Positions 1-10,100 of a DNA stretch of 64,000 nucleotides are shown one piece after another. A program made the translations under genes and the position numbers. The notes under the pieces are model-generated. The model saw only the letters and a list, made by a program, of their open reading frames with translations. It ran no database searches and was not told the DNA's origin. The DNA comes from Pyrenophora tritici-repentis (taxonomy: Eukaryota; Ascomycota; Dothideomycetes; Pleosporales; Pleosporaceae). Positions within the stretch are counted from its first letter, which is position 1, and every line of letters begins with the position of its first letter. The stretch covers positions 3,224,001 through 3,288,000 of the forward strand of contig NC_089391.1 in NCBI RefSeq assembly GCF_003171515.1. Reading direction: 5' to 3'.

Positions 1-772
1 TCCGTCGCCTCTGCTGCCGCCGCTGTTGAGTGTGGAAGGTTTGCGATGACTTTGTTGCTAGCGGGCGGACGCAGGACCATGGTGGAGACTCTTGCATGAG
101 GTCGTAGATGTTTGGTTCATTTTCCGATTGTTCTTTACCACTATCTCTGCTGCTATAACTACCCCATTCTTCTAGTTTCTGCGCTACCCATGGATTCTGC
201 GTGCAGCGTAGTTTGGAAAAGTAGGCGCTGCAGGCTTGGGCGTTGGTGAGCGGGTGGCCGTAGTCGAGCAGGTCCTCGAGAACGGTTTTGAATTCCTGGT
301 TGAATTCCTGCATGCTGTCGTATTGGTCGATGTGTAGGTTGAGGAAGTGGCAGAAGGCGTGGTGGTAGGATTCAAAGTTGAAGACGGCGAAGCGCGCATC
401 AAGGGCTTCGAGGAGTTGTTGCGCAGAGTGGTTTGTGGGTGGTAAAGGAGGTCCGACTTCGAATACGTCTTGCATTACTTCTTCGGCGAGGGAGAGGAAG
501 ATGTCGAGTTTGACTTCGCGGTCTTGCCGGACCCATGCTCGGCGCTCTTCCAGAAGGCTGGGTTGTGTGTCTTTTGTCTTTTTGGTTGACATGCTGGAGC
601 TTCTTCGTGTCTTGGGCATGGGCATGGGAAGAGAGCCGTCGCAGTATTTCCACGTTCCTTTCGATTCCAGGACAAATTGTACGCCCCGCCGCCATCGGGA
701 GTACTCCGGTCCAGATGCAGATGGCATCAGTATCGGTACGCCGGGCAGACGTGGTGAGGTTGGATGTGTCAT
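1..772 (-). CDS. Copia-type Gag-like protein (UBN2-like), partial, runs off left edge
   Basis: An open minus-strand frame of 257 codons starts at an ATG at 772 and leaves the left edge with no stop, so the C-terminus is missing. Residues about 24-45 (YSRWRRGVQFVLESKGTW, then KYCDG) resemble the N-terminal Trp-rich block of Ty1/copia Gag. A charged stretch (RRAWVRQDREVKLDIFLSL) and a helical block (SMQEFNQEFKTVLEDLL, then AYFSKL) follow, in the order seen in UBN2-type Gag polypeptides, which coat the retroelement RNA. The frame stays open upstream to about 880, so an earlier start is possible; I chose 772 because the recognisable block starts soon after it. No LTR or primer-binding site is evident between 773 and 1859. 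It could be a retrotransposon 5' end or a host gene derived from Gag. The frame is clean, with no internal stops. Confidence 0.6.
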   Translation of the reverse strand, partial: MTHPTSPRLPGVPILMPSASGPEYSRWRRGVQFVLESKGTWKYCDGSLPMPMPKTRRSSSMSTKKTKDTQPSLLEERRAWVRQDREVKLDIFLSLAEEVMQDVFEVGPPLPPTNHSAQQLLEALDARFAVFNFESYHHAFCHFLNLHIDQYDSMQEFNQEFKTVLEDLLDYGHPLTNAQACSAYFSKLRCTQNPWVAQKLEEWGSYSSRDSGKEQSENEPNIYDLMQESPPWSCVRPLATKSSQTFHTQQRRQQRRR

Positions 773-1859
773 TTCGATTCGAGGTGTGTATTCGATTTCC
801 AAAGAAAATTGTACGACATGAACGCGAAGGAAAAAAAAGTAGATGACAGAAATAGAGGGAAACCACCTACTCTTGAACATAGATACGCCATTCCCCGCAT
901 GCACGTCTCGGCAGTGACATACCTACTATATCTTACCAATCCACGCACACAAACTAGTCTCCTAGCCACGCCTCTAAACAGTCAGCTTTCCCATTTCCAG
1001 CTCCTTAAATCCCGACTCCTTCGTGCAACCTTCCTCCTATCTCAACGCCGACCCCCGACAAGACAAGCAAGCCCCGAACCAACCGCAACACCACAACCCT
1101 GCATCGCCACACCCATTTTAGGTCTATCGCACCTCGCACCCTTGGATAAGGCTTGCCCTCAGGCCTCTTTGCTCAGGGCTCCCAGGCAAGCCATCGAACA
1201 AGCAAGCCTTCCCGCTACCACAACCCGGCGTTACGGGATTCGCATGCAAAAGGGGCGGCGTTGGCGTGGCCCTCTAGGTCAGCAAAGACTTTGCGGCGTT
1301 GCGGCGTTCGGGTTGTTTTGTGCTGTATGTAAGATGTATGTGGGTGTGTGCTGATCACGGATCACGGGCGAATGGGAGGTTGGCGTGATGAGGCTGACTG
1401 AGCGAGCGCCTTATTCGGCACTTCGGAGTCCGTCCGGTGGGCTGTCGGGATGTATGTGAGTGTGTTGTGCAGCCTGAGGATTGGGGAGAGCGGGGCCGGG
1501 TGTGTGCGCTTTTTTGTAGGAGTGTGGGTGGAGTTGTTTCTCTTTGATGATGAAGAGCGATGGATGCGAAGGATCATGTGTGACATCACGTGTTGGGTGG
1601 AAGCCCGTGTACCGGCTTCGACTGTGTCTCTAAAGACGGCCAATAGATAGAACGCTAGGTACTCCTTCGGGTTTAAGGAATATCTCGAAGCGATCAAGGC
1701 GCATCGGCTTAATACCCGCGTAGTTGTGCATATCCGGCACTCATGTTCGGTTCGCTTGAGGTAGGTTCCTTGGAACGCTGAACCCACGTGGTCAGATGTG
1801 ATGATTTTGTAAATATGTATATATTGTATTTTATTTTTACATCTTTCATCAAATCATAT
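773..1859. other. Intergenic stretch, no gene seen
   Basis: About 1.1 kb between the Gag-like frame and the tRNA. The open frames here have no recognisable domain or splice pattern. If the Gag-like frame belongs to an element, its 5' LTR should lie here, but I see no clear TG...CA-bounded repeat with a second copy. Confidence 0.5.
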
Positions 1860-1940
1860 GGCGTTGTGGCGGAGTGGTTATCGCGCAAGACTAGAAATCT
1901 TGTTCCTTCGGGAGCGTCAGTTCGAATCTGGCCAACGTCG
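1860..1940 (+). tRNA. tRNA-Ser(AGA), intronless
   Basis: The 81-nt sequence folds as a class II tRNA. The acceptor arms GGCGTTG (1860-1866) and CAACGTC (1933-1939) pair with one G-U, and G1940 is the discriminator. The anticodon arm AAGA-CTAGAAA-TCTT carries anticodon AGA, which reads UCU serine codons. A long variable arm (GTTCCTTCGGGAGC) follows, as expected for serine tRNA. The T arm has the TTCGAAT loop closed by five pairs. There is no intron at the usual position 37/38. A T-run right after the gene fits RNA polymerase III termination. CCA is not encoded, as usual in eukaryotes. Confidence 0.95.
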
Positions 1941-1942
1941 TC

Positions 1943-1949
1943 TTTTTTT
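1943..1949 (+). terminator. RNA polymerase III T-run terminator of tRNA-Ser
   Basis: Seven T residues begin three bases after the discriminator base of the tRNA. A run of four or more T on the coding strand is the usual Pol III stop. Confidence 0.7.
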
Positions 1950-2119
1950 GCGTAATTTAGCAGCCTGACATTGATTGCTTCTCTGCTGGCTTCTTCTTTT
2001 TTGCTTCGGATTTCAGCCCGCCAAGTGCGCCCCTCATTATCTGCATGTGGATAGAGCCTGCCAAGCGTGACCTCGGCATCTTTCCCCCCAATAATTGACA
2101 TTTTGTCTCGATCGCCACC

Positions 2120-2769
2120 ATGCCATTGCGACCATTCCCAATTCCCTTCAAAGTAGGCACCGACATCTGCTATGTTCCCAGGATACGAAAGTTCATCACA
2201 CAACCCAGTAATGGCGAACCACAACGACCTCTGCGGCGCCTTCTGAGAAAACTATTGACGGAACATGAGCGCCGGTACTTTTGGCAGCGCTTCGGAAGCG
2301 GAGCTCCTTTCAACAGTATAGAAAGAGTGTCTCAGTTTCTTGCAGGCAGGTATGCATCATGCGCTGTTTACCTGTTCATCTCATCTCTTCGCGCAAGCTT
2401 ACCAGACCTAAAAGGTTCGCCGCAAAGGAAGCTTGTCGCAAAGCATGCACTCATCTAGATCCTAAATCCCGAGGCTTCCAACATGTCATGATTCTACCCG
2501 TGACAGCAAACGAACGTGACAGATATAAATCTGGTCGACCTCAGGGCTTGATACTCGATGAAGTATATACGGCTGGCGCGGAACCTGAGGCGGACTTGGT
2601 TGAATCTAGGGGGGTTGGTACGGTAGATGAGGGCATTGGAGAGGTGGCAGAAAATTCGAAGCCGCTGGCTGATATTAATGAGCTTAATGGACAGCTTTGC
2701 GAGATTAGTATCAGTCATGATGGGGATTATGCGACTGCTGTTGCTATTGTGGCGTTTGCAAAGGGTTGA
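2120..2769 (+). CDS. PPT2: AcpS-type 4'-phosphopantetheinyl transferase (mitochondrial ACP activating, Ppt2-like)
   Basis: Two exons, 2120-2349 and 2415-2769, give 194 residues. The 65-nt intron (GTATGC...AAAAG) splits an Arg codon and rebuilds the family motif AGRFAAKEACRKA (about 75-87). The enzyme moves 4'-phosphopantetheine from CoA to a conserved Ser of acyl carrier protein. The two signatures are visible: KVGTDICYVPRI near the N-terminus, with Asp15 as the likely Mg ligand, and the FAAKEA motif with its Glu. The C-terminal block CEISISHDGDYATAVAIVA matches the family end. The compact single-domain size fits AcpS/Ppt2 rather than the two-domain Sfp type that activates large synthases, so mitochondrial ACP is the likely substrate; this is family inference. 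A segment of about 30 residues (140-170) rich in Glu, Ala and Val is not typical of bacterial AcpS. It lies 179 bp downstream of the tRNA. Confidence 0.85.
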
Positions 2770-5700
2770 GGAAGGAAATGTATGGCAACGAGTTGGAAGG
2801 AGAAGAGAGCTGAGGAATAAGAAGATATAGCGTCAGTTGGACCGAGAAGGCATTAGAGTCATGAAGTTGTATCACTATTACGTTGATGCTACGAGGCAGA
2901 TAAACGCGCTGATTACTTCTTACAGGTTCGTAGCATTCCTAAGCACTCTTTATTCTCTCCAATTGAGGTGATGAACGAAATAAGGGAATCTTAGATATCA
3001 GTTTGTTTACTCGTTGGTGAAATGATTGGTGGACTTGGTCCGACGCTGATCCCGCATTACCAGTTTTCTATCACAGCGACCCGATCCCTAAAGTGCTTTT
3101 TTTGTACAAACTTCGTAGACATTCATATTTGGGCTTTCACAAGGCATATACTGTATGGTGCTTACACCTTGTCGAACAATCGTGCTGATGACTATTACTT
3201 AATAACTACAGATGGCAGCGCGATGTTAGTATAGGTTTTAGTCATCATCAGCTAGACAACTTCCTAGTTGAGACTTCAATATTGCCCAACACTATGACGT
3301 AAACACAGAGTCAATACATAGAGAAACAATTACCTTGCTTTGTTCAGGATGATCCCTCGTCAACCATTCACCTAGTCATACAAAAACTAAGATACTCGTG
3401 GCATATCGAGCTGACGTAACCAGCATCGTAAAAGTCGCATGTCTAAGATTGCAGCACTAGAGCCGTTTTCATCATCGCTGCATACTAAGATATAGTCTAC
3501 CAACACAGTACTACAGTCGCTAATCAATCTCTAATCATGAGCATGGTTAGAGACTTTTGTTCGACCCAGTGTTTCATATGGTAACGCAACGCTGTACCGA
3601 TAATCCCATTCAACTTGGACTACATTGCCGAAATTCACTTGAAATTAGGGCGTTGAGTGCATGGAAACTATGCTCAGAGTTTGGCTCTTTGGTCCAAAGT
3701 ACAACAGTCTGGATACCGATCAGGCGATTGTCGCAGAATTGTTCTACCGCATCCAAGTCTTTCACATGCCATATATCTCGTGATCTTAATGTCATCTAGC
3801 TCACTGGTACCACAACTATCATCACCTGCATACTGCAGATGTACATGCAGAAAATTCGCATATCCAACCCATGACCAACATATTGATGCTTTTTGCTGGC
3901 AGTGAGAATCTGTTGACGCCCCCAAGAGCGACGTATGATGACGTCAAAGCCATGTTGGACTGCTTCAAAGGCAGAGATGTGAGATGAAGTAAGATGTTGA
4001 GGTGGTTGGGTGCAGGGGTACGGAGCCATGAGTGGATGATCCGAAAGCAGGCTGACATGTGCAAAGTTCTTCGGGTCGGTGTAGTCCTCAAAGCCAAGGC
4101 GAGACTGTATCGTACTGCTAGAGAGGATTTGTTTTCGTTACAAGCTGCAGGTACCCTGTTAGCAGAGCGACGTTTAATGCCGGACGCTGTCATCGTCGCA
4201 AGGAACAACATGGCCAGAGTTTTCCTTCGAGAAACCCCGCCACCAGCCCTCTGTTTTTCCACTCTTTGTTGAGTGGGCATATGTCATAATGCCATCGGCA
4301 TCTGTAACTTTGCCCCGGGAACCCACCCCAACGATGCCACAAGGAGCAATCACGAAGTCTAGAATCCCATGGTCCCACTAAACCATCAGTTCTCTTTACC
4401 TCAGATATTCGTGCCATTGGTTCAAGTCCCAGGTACCCAGAGTATTCGGACGGCAACGGGTAATCGAGGCCCAGTTATTGACGTCTAAGACGTATGGTGT
4501 TATCGATAGATGCACCTAATCGATATCGGAACATGTAGCGAAGTAGCTGGAGATGATATCGACCGAACATACAGGTGCAGGTGAAAACAAGTGGATCGTA
4601 TAGTCGAGAATGACGATGAATTGGTGGAGCAAGAACAACACCAATTTTCAGCATTTGCGTTCTGGAACACTACACTACTGCATGAAGGTGCATGTACATA
4701 CGAGGAAGCATGAAAATTCCTGCAAATCCTTTTTTTCGTGCCTGCGCCCAAGACCGCTGAGTGGGGGACGTTGGACAGAGGCTAAGACGAGTCGTTTTTG
4801 TGAGGTGGGTTCTAAACAAGTTTGGTTCGGCAATTCCAACGGACGGGTGCCGTTGAGCCCAACATGAGCCCTGGATGATGCAAGGTGCGTCTTTTAAACG
4901 GGTCCCCAACGGTCGTCGTCGTGGGTTGCTTGCATGCATGCAAGGCACCGGCATCTCTCGGCGCAAATCAATCTACAAGTGACACACCAACGCAGCCCAT
5001 CGAGATGGGAGATGAACATGCGGGAAAGCTGGTTCGAGATCGCCAACATTGAGGGAAAAAAGAGCCTGGAACTTGGAAAACGATCTTTTTGCTTTTTGGT
5101 GACGGACGCCATGCAGCTTTTTGCCAACCGTGGCACGAAAACAAGGCATGGTTGCGTGGCCTGCGGTGGCCGGTGCGCAAAAAGTTCCCCTCAGATGCCC
5201 TGGGCCGCTGTCGGCCACAGAAGCGTTTGCATGTGCAGGTGTGTGCGCAAACCTTGGGTCATGGAGGGATTTCGCGACAGGACTTGATTTTTGCAGATTA
5301 TAATCAGGAGATGGCAGACTTAACTTACTCGTACAAGCGTGGTGGTCGTGTGGAACAAAACAATACGACGATCTGTGATATCTCAGTGCAATAAAGTCTT
5401 AACCCTGACGATAATATGTGTCACTAAGGTTGGCATTCACGCACGGGGTTCGATTGGCAAAAAATACACCAGGAGGAGGCGCAGTCAATGTGTTTCAGAC
5501 GTCGACATTGACATTGACATGCGGAGAAGTTTGCGGCCGTGCTTGCGACAGCTTGAAGACAGTGTCTACTTCTGACAGATCTGCACAACCTCACGATACC
5601 CTACCTATGCGCTAAGGCCAAGGCGACGCGTGGTGCGACATGAATCACTCATAGTCGCACATACCCGAAATTAGATGAATGTCACGCAAGGCTAGCATGG

Positions 5701-6251
5701 AGATGGGTAGAATAATAGCGAACGCTTCTATTTCCAAGCTAGATACTAGAGACACCAAGCCAGGACTTCTTTTCAAATTACCCCACGTCCATGAACAAAG
5801 GAGATGGGAGACAAGCTCTCCAAGAAACAAATGAAATGAAATAAGTATATCCCGCTAGCCGTGGTAAGGAGGGCTAGTAAACCCAAGATGGTATCCCGTA
5901 TCGTGACTTCGTTAGGGAAAAGATAAGAAAGCAAAATTACAAGGACCCAATACACCCATGGTGCAGTACAGTAAAAGAGTGTAGGAGGCGAAGGCTTTGT
6001 AATGCAAGCAGTCAAATCAAGCATGACCAAGGGTGCGCGTCGAAAATCGAAAGGTAAGAATAAATAGATTGAACCTGCGACGCTGTCTACCCCTGGCATT
6101 ACTTGAGTCGAATCAACACTCAATCCCTCTTCAAATTCTGTTATCTGGGTATATGGCGAGATAGGCATCCTGAATTATCGGCAGGTAGAATAATGTAACA
6201 AAACCACTTCTGTAAAGGCCAATATCGTCATATACAAGTGACTTGGCAAGT
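2770..6251. other. Gene-poor stretch of 3.5 kb
   Basis: No supported gene. The 2.8-4.0 kb part looks AT-richer and carries only short overlapping frames without domains, as expected of decayed or repeat-derived DNA; I could not test this for RIP. From about 5.6 to 6.25 kb the sequence lies behind the stop of the thaumatin-like gene and may include its 3' untranslated region. A hydrophobic frame at 5773-6168 on the minus strand is discussed among the rejected items. Confidence 0.5.
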
Positions 6252-7193
6252 TTATGCGTGGAACTGTTGGTGGCGACGGGCGTGGTCGTGTGCGTGCCTC
6301 TTCGCATTGACGTACTCGTATGCGGTAACGTAGACAAATTCGGTCTTGGTGATCTTGGGGGGCTCGCTGGTCGGAGCCGGGGTGGTAGTAGGGGGTTCGC
6401 TGGTGGGCGAAGGTGAAGGCGAGGAAGATGGGGTAGCATCGGCAGCATACACCTCGGGAGTTGGGCTGGAGGAAGATGGTACGGGAGTCGATGTAGGCTT
6501 GGCCTTGGAAGGTTTCGGGGCCGGGCTGGAAGAAGACTTGGGAGGAGCAGGGCTGTCGTCTTCGTCGCTGGGGGGGTTTCCGCCGCACATGTAGAAATCG
6601 ATGTTCTGGAAGTGGTTGCAAGTCAAGGTCCGCACGTCGTCGGGAAGAACGTAAGAGATGGCGTCGCATGAAGCTTGGTCATGGCATCCATGGCAAGGGC
6701 ACCATTTGCCGTCGCTGCTGGCCTTGTTCTTGCCCTGCTGGTCACCAACATTGATGTAGTATCCATCATTTCTTGCTGGGCAGTCCCCGCCCAGGCAGTC
6801 GACGTAGGATACGTCAAAGTAGTTCATCTGGAAATCAAGTGCACCAGTGAACTCCTGGAAGTACTCCAATTGGGTGATGTCGTTGCCCTTGCACTCCTCC
6901 GTCTTGGAGATCTTGATAGAGATACCGGTGTGGTTGTCTCCGTCACCTAGGTCCGCTGCCTTGTCGGCGTAGTTCTCGGTGTAAGTTCCGCCAGTCTTGA
7001 GTGTCACCATGCCATCCGTAGGGCACCCGTCTCCTTTAAAGACAGACCAAAGGTGAACATCGTAAGGGCAGCGGTTGATGACGCGTACGTAGGGCTTGCT
7101 CGCGTCGGCGATGGCATTGAGAGTGACGGCGGTCCTCAATGCGTAGGTCGTCGCGACCATGGCCGACGTGGAAAGGAGGGTGGTAAGCTGCAT
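6252..7193 (-). CDS. Thaumatin-like (BYS1-type) secreted protein with Ser/Pro-rich stalk
   Basis: An intronless frame of 313 residues. The first 20 or so (MQLTTLLSTSAMVATTYALR) form a signal peptide, so the product should enter the secretory pathway. Residues about 34-200 are a Cys-rich beta-type domain with the opening YVRVINRCPYDVHLWSVF typical of the fungal BYS1/thaumatin-like family, and paired cysteines such as CPCHGCHDQASC. Residues about 205-280 are low-complexity Ser, Pro and Thr repeats, probably heavily O-glycosylated. The tail EFVYVTAYEYV is followed by a basic, His-rich end with KR and RR pairs that could be Kex2-type sites. No GPI signal is seen, because the end is not hydrophobic. 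Family members are secreted antigens or wall-associated proteins; an enzymatic role is not established. Neighbouring sequence on both sides is gene-poor, a setting often seen for secreted fungal proteins. Confidence 0.85.
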   Translation of the reverse strand: MQLTTLLSTSAMVATTYALRTAVTLNAIADASKPYVRVINRCPYDVHLWSVFKGDGCPTDGMVTLKTGGTYTENYADKAADLGDGDNHTGISIKISKTEECKGNDITQLEYFQEFTGALDFQMNYFDVSYVDCLGGDCPARNDGYYINVGDQQGKNKASSDGKWCPCHGCHDQASCDAISYVLPDDVRTLTCNHFQNIDFYMCGGNPPSDEDDSPAPPKSSSSPAPKPSKAKPTSTPVPSSSSPTPEVYAADATPSSSPSPSPTSEPPTTTPAPTSEPPKITKTEFVYVTAYEYVNAKRHAHDHARRHQQFHA

Positions 7194-10100
7194 TATTGCT
7201 GAGTTGGACCGATAGGATACTGGTCAAAGCGGGAGTCTCGAAAAGCGATTCGAAAGAGTGTCTGCTGAACACCTGAAAGAGTGAAGTTATTCAGCGAATG
7301 AACGTAGGTACGAGGTCCTGCTTTGTGCGGTAGGGAAAGAGTTTGGGACCTGGGGGATGCGCGAGTAAATAAGACGGCTGAATCCCGGTCCACGCAGCCC
7401 AGGCCCACTTCGAAGCCCGCCCACCATGGAACTAATGGCCGTCGTAGCGTAAGCTGGTTCGGGATGGTGCCAAACGGCGTGGTTAGCTGGACAGACAGGC
7501 ACGGGACAGCATGCTAGGCCCGAACAGAAAGGTACTGAACAGGCTGAGTCCGGAGAGGTCCAATCGGCCATGCGCGGTGCCTGATCGTCAGGGCTGCTGC
7601 TGCGCGAGTGGCTGTAACTTTGGCCATGTCATGTCGGATATGCTACGAAAACAGCGTAAATTACAGCAGGGGTGTAGCCGATGGAGGTTGTCCTGCTTCT
7701 GGCCTGTATGGTATTGGCGGCACAATTCTTCGGCTGAAACCAGGCATCACCTCGGGCGCGTCCTACTCCCACAAACGCGCCCGTGATGCATTTGTTGGGA
7801 TGACCGCTGGTGTTGAGCACTACTCCATGGCAGCGCACACAATTTGAACATGTCAACACCTGCCGTTGCTGTTGGTGATGGAAAATCGAGATGAGTCTGC
7901 TTGGCAAGCCTTGCCATTGCACTAAGCCACTATACTCCAGTTGGCATGACTTAGAAAGGGGCTTCTGCGTTCATGCCTCATGAACATTTTCCAAAGCCTT
8001 ACCACACCGACGGCATGGTGAATTCGAGTCGGTGAGACGGTGGATATGCAAGGACAAGTCGTAAGACAGCTGTCATGCTTCCGTTGGAGGTTTGGAGCCA
8101 GAGTCTGCGCAATCCTTGCGATGACGACCTGTTGAGAATGTGCAACAACAAGAGAGTGTATCGATAAGTGCAAGGTCCAGCCCAGTGCGTTGTCGCAATG
8201 TTGCAGCAGGAAGCCAGCGATTCGAGCCATTCAGGAGGACCTTGTTTCCACATTTAATTTCCCGTACTCGCCAACCGGAAGCCTCCCACAATAGCGAGCC
8301 CAAGATGAGATCAATAGAGCCGCATATGACCATCACCAATTCTTCTTGTTGCCGTCCGTCAAAGTAAACAGGCTGCCATGGCTTGGCTTGGATGTGGAGC
8401 GCCGTAGAGTATGCAACGAATGTCGTGGCACCTGGGCTGCCTGGACTGCACAATGTTGATGACGAAATCCATGTTCTGAGCAATTTACCAGCGCGTCGCC
8501 GATATCTTAGCTGCAGTAGAGGGCCTGATAGGAAGGCGTCTTGATTCGTGTGGTGCTAAGGAAACTATGTTGTTCGGTGAATTCCATGGTTGATAACTTG
8601 TGCGCTTTGGGGGAACACGTGATGTCCTTTTACGTGCTAGCATCTGCGCAGGTACCAGCATGCTCTCTGTCACCTTCTGCCACAAATCACACTTTCTGTG
8701 TCTACAACATATGTTCAAAAGATAAGCATGATCACCCTCAGTTCACCTACAACCTATGTAGATACATCACCATGCCGCAAACACGAGAGCTGTCCGGGTT
8801 AACAGGTCCAAGGTATATGAGAGACGTGTCGACATCAGTGCAGAAACATCGTCCGAATACACAACTTCGACACCACTCAAGCAAGTGAACGTATTCGGAA
8901 CTCAACATACATATACTCGTAGTGTAAGCTGGTTGTGCAGGCAGTAAGTCACGGCGTTTTGCCCTTCCGAGTACAACATACTCCACGACGTTGATTTAAG
9001 AACTGAATTGGTACCATGTGACTTGCACAAGTATGAAGTAACAACACGTGGAGCTGCTGAGTGATATTTGAAGTTCCACGGCCCGCTCTTTGTGCCACGT
9101 TGCGACCACTGACTGCCAGGCAGGCACTAGCGACGACACCTTCCGCTGTGCGAGATGCATGTCATCCATATCCTCTCGCCCTGAATCTCATTATCGCTAG
9201 GCACACATAAGAGAATAGAGTAGGTGCGACTCACTTCCAAGACTGATATCTGTATCGCAGTAATTCAGGGTATCACCCCTTGTCCCAACGGCACACGACT
9301 AAGAAACATATCGGACTGGTTGTACGATGCAGGCCTCACGGCACAAGACCGAGGAAGTATCACACCTCTGTACGTCAAAATATGTGGCACTTTGGATGGT
9401 CATTTTAGACAAAGATCTCGGCCGAGTGATCATGTGCTACGAGCCCAGCGGACCTGATATTTGTGTAGCCATGACGCTTCTGCCGGAGAACACCACCGAT
9501 GAATTAGATACGGCCATATCATTGAGCCGTCCACTTCCATTTCGCTACTTACAAGGCCACCAACTGGTAGTATTATTGGCTGCATCTGTGAAATAATCGC
9601 CACTAGATAACGGTCGCCTCCAGGAGCAAGTAACTAGACACGCATATCTCACAATTCCTGCTTACTGTCCTTGAGGGGATTGTTTTCATCCTCTGCATGA
9701 ATCATAAGACCAACAAGAGCTATTACAATCTTTCAGAAGCTTTTATGATCCGCTTCGAAGACTTCATTGACTTGATTTTGATTGAGACGATGACATCCGG
9801 ACCGTCCGATTGAACGACTCTAACGTGGCTTCTGGATATCGCCGAGACGAAACCACGGCTCAGCTTCACTACATATATACATATGAACCTTAAGATCGAC
9901 CTCTTCATCTAACTGGGTTCAGTACTGGTGGCAACATTCGGCAACTGCCATGCTCGCTTCCACCGAATAACGCAGACTTCAACGTCTCCCGTACGTTGTG
10001 ACACCACATGCACGAGGGCTGACATGCTTCTGAGTCACTTCTGGCCACGTCAACTGGTGATCTTCAGCCTCCATATCTCGAAAGCCTATTAGACGTTCCC

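Noticed and set aside
1588..1797. Imperfect inverted repeat (CACGTG-TTGGGT and AACCC-ACGTGG) about 200 bp apart just upstream of the tRNA, like a solo LTR near a Pol III gene
   Set aside because: Ends match only 10 of 12 with a gap, TG...CA termini are not clear and no second copy is in the window.
4410..4440. T-loop-like sequence TTGGTTCAAGTCCCAGG suggesting a tRNA
   Set aside because: The T stem does not pair fully, and no matching acceptor, D or anticodon arm is present.
5773..6168. Minus-strand frame of 131 codons with two strongly hydrophobic stretches, behind the thaumatin-like gene
   Set aside because: No homology recognised and no promoter-like gap; it overlaps the likely 3' untranslated region, and T-rich sequence read on this strand gives hydrophobic residues by chance.
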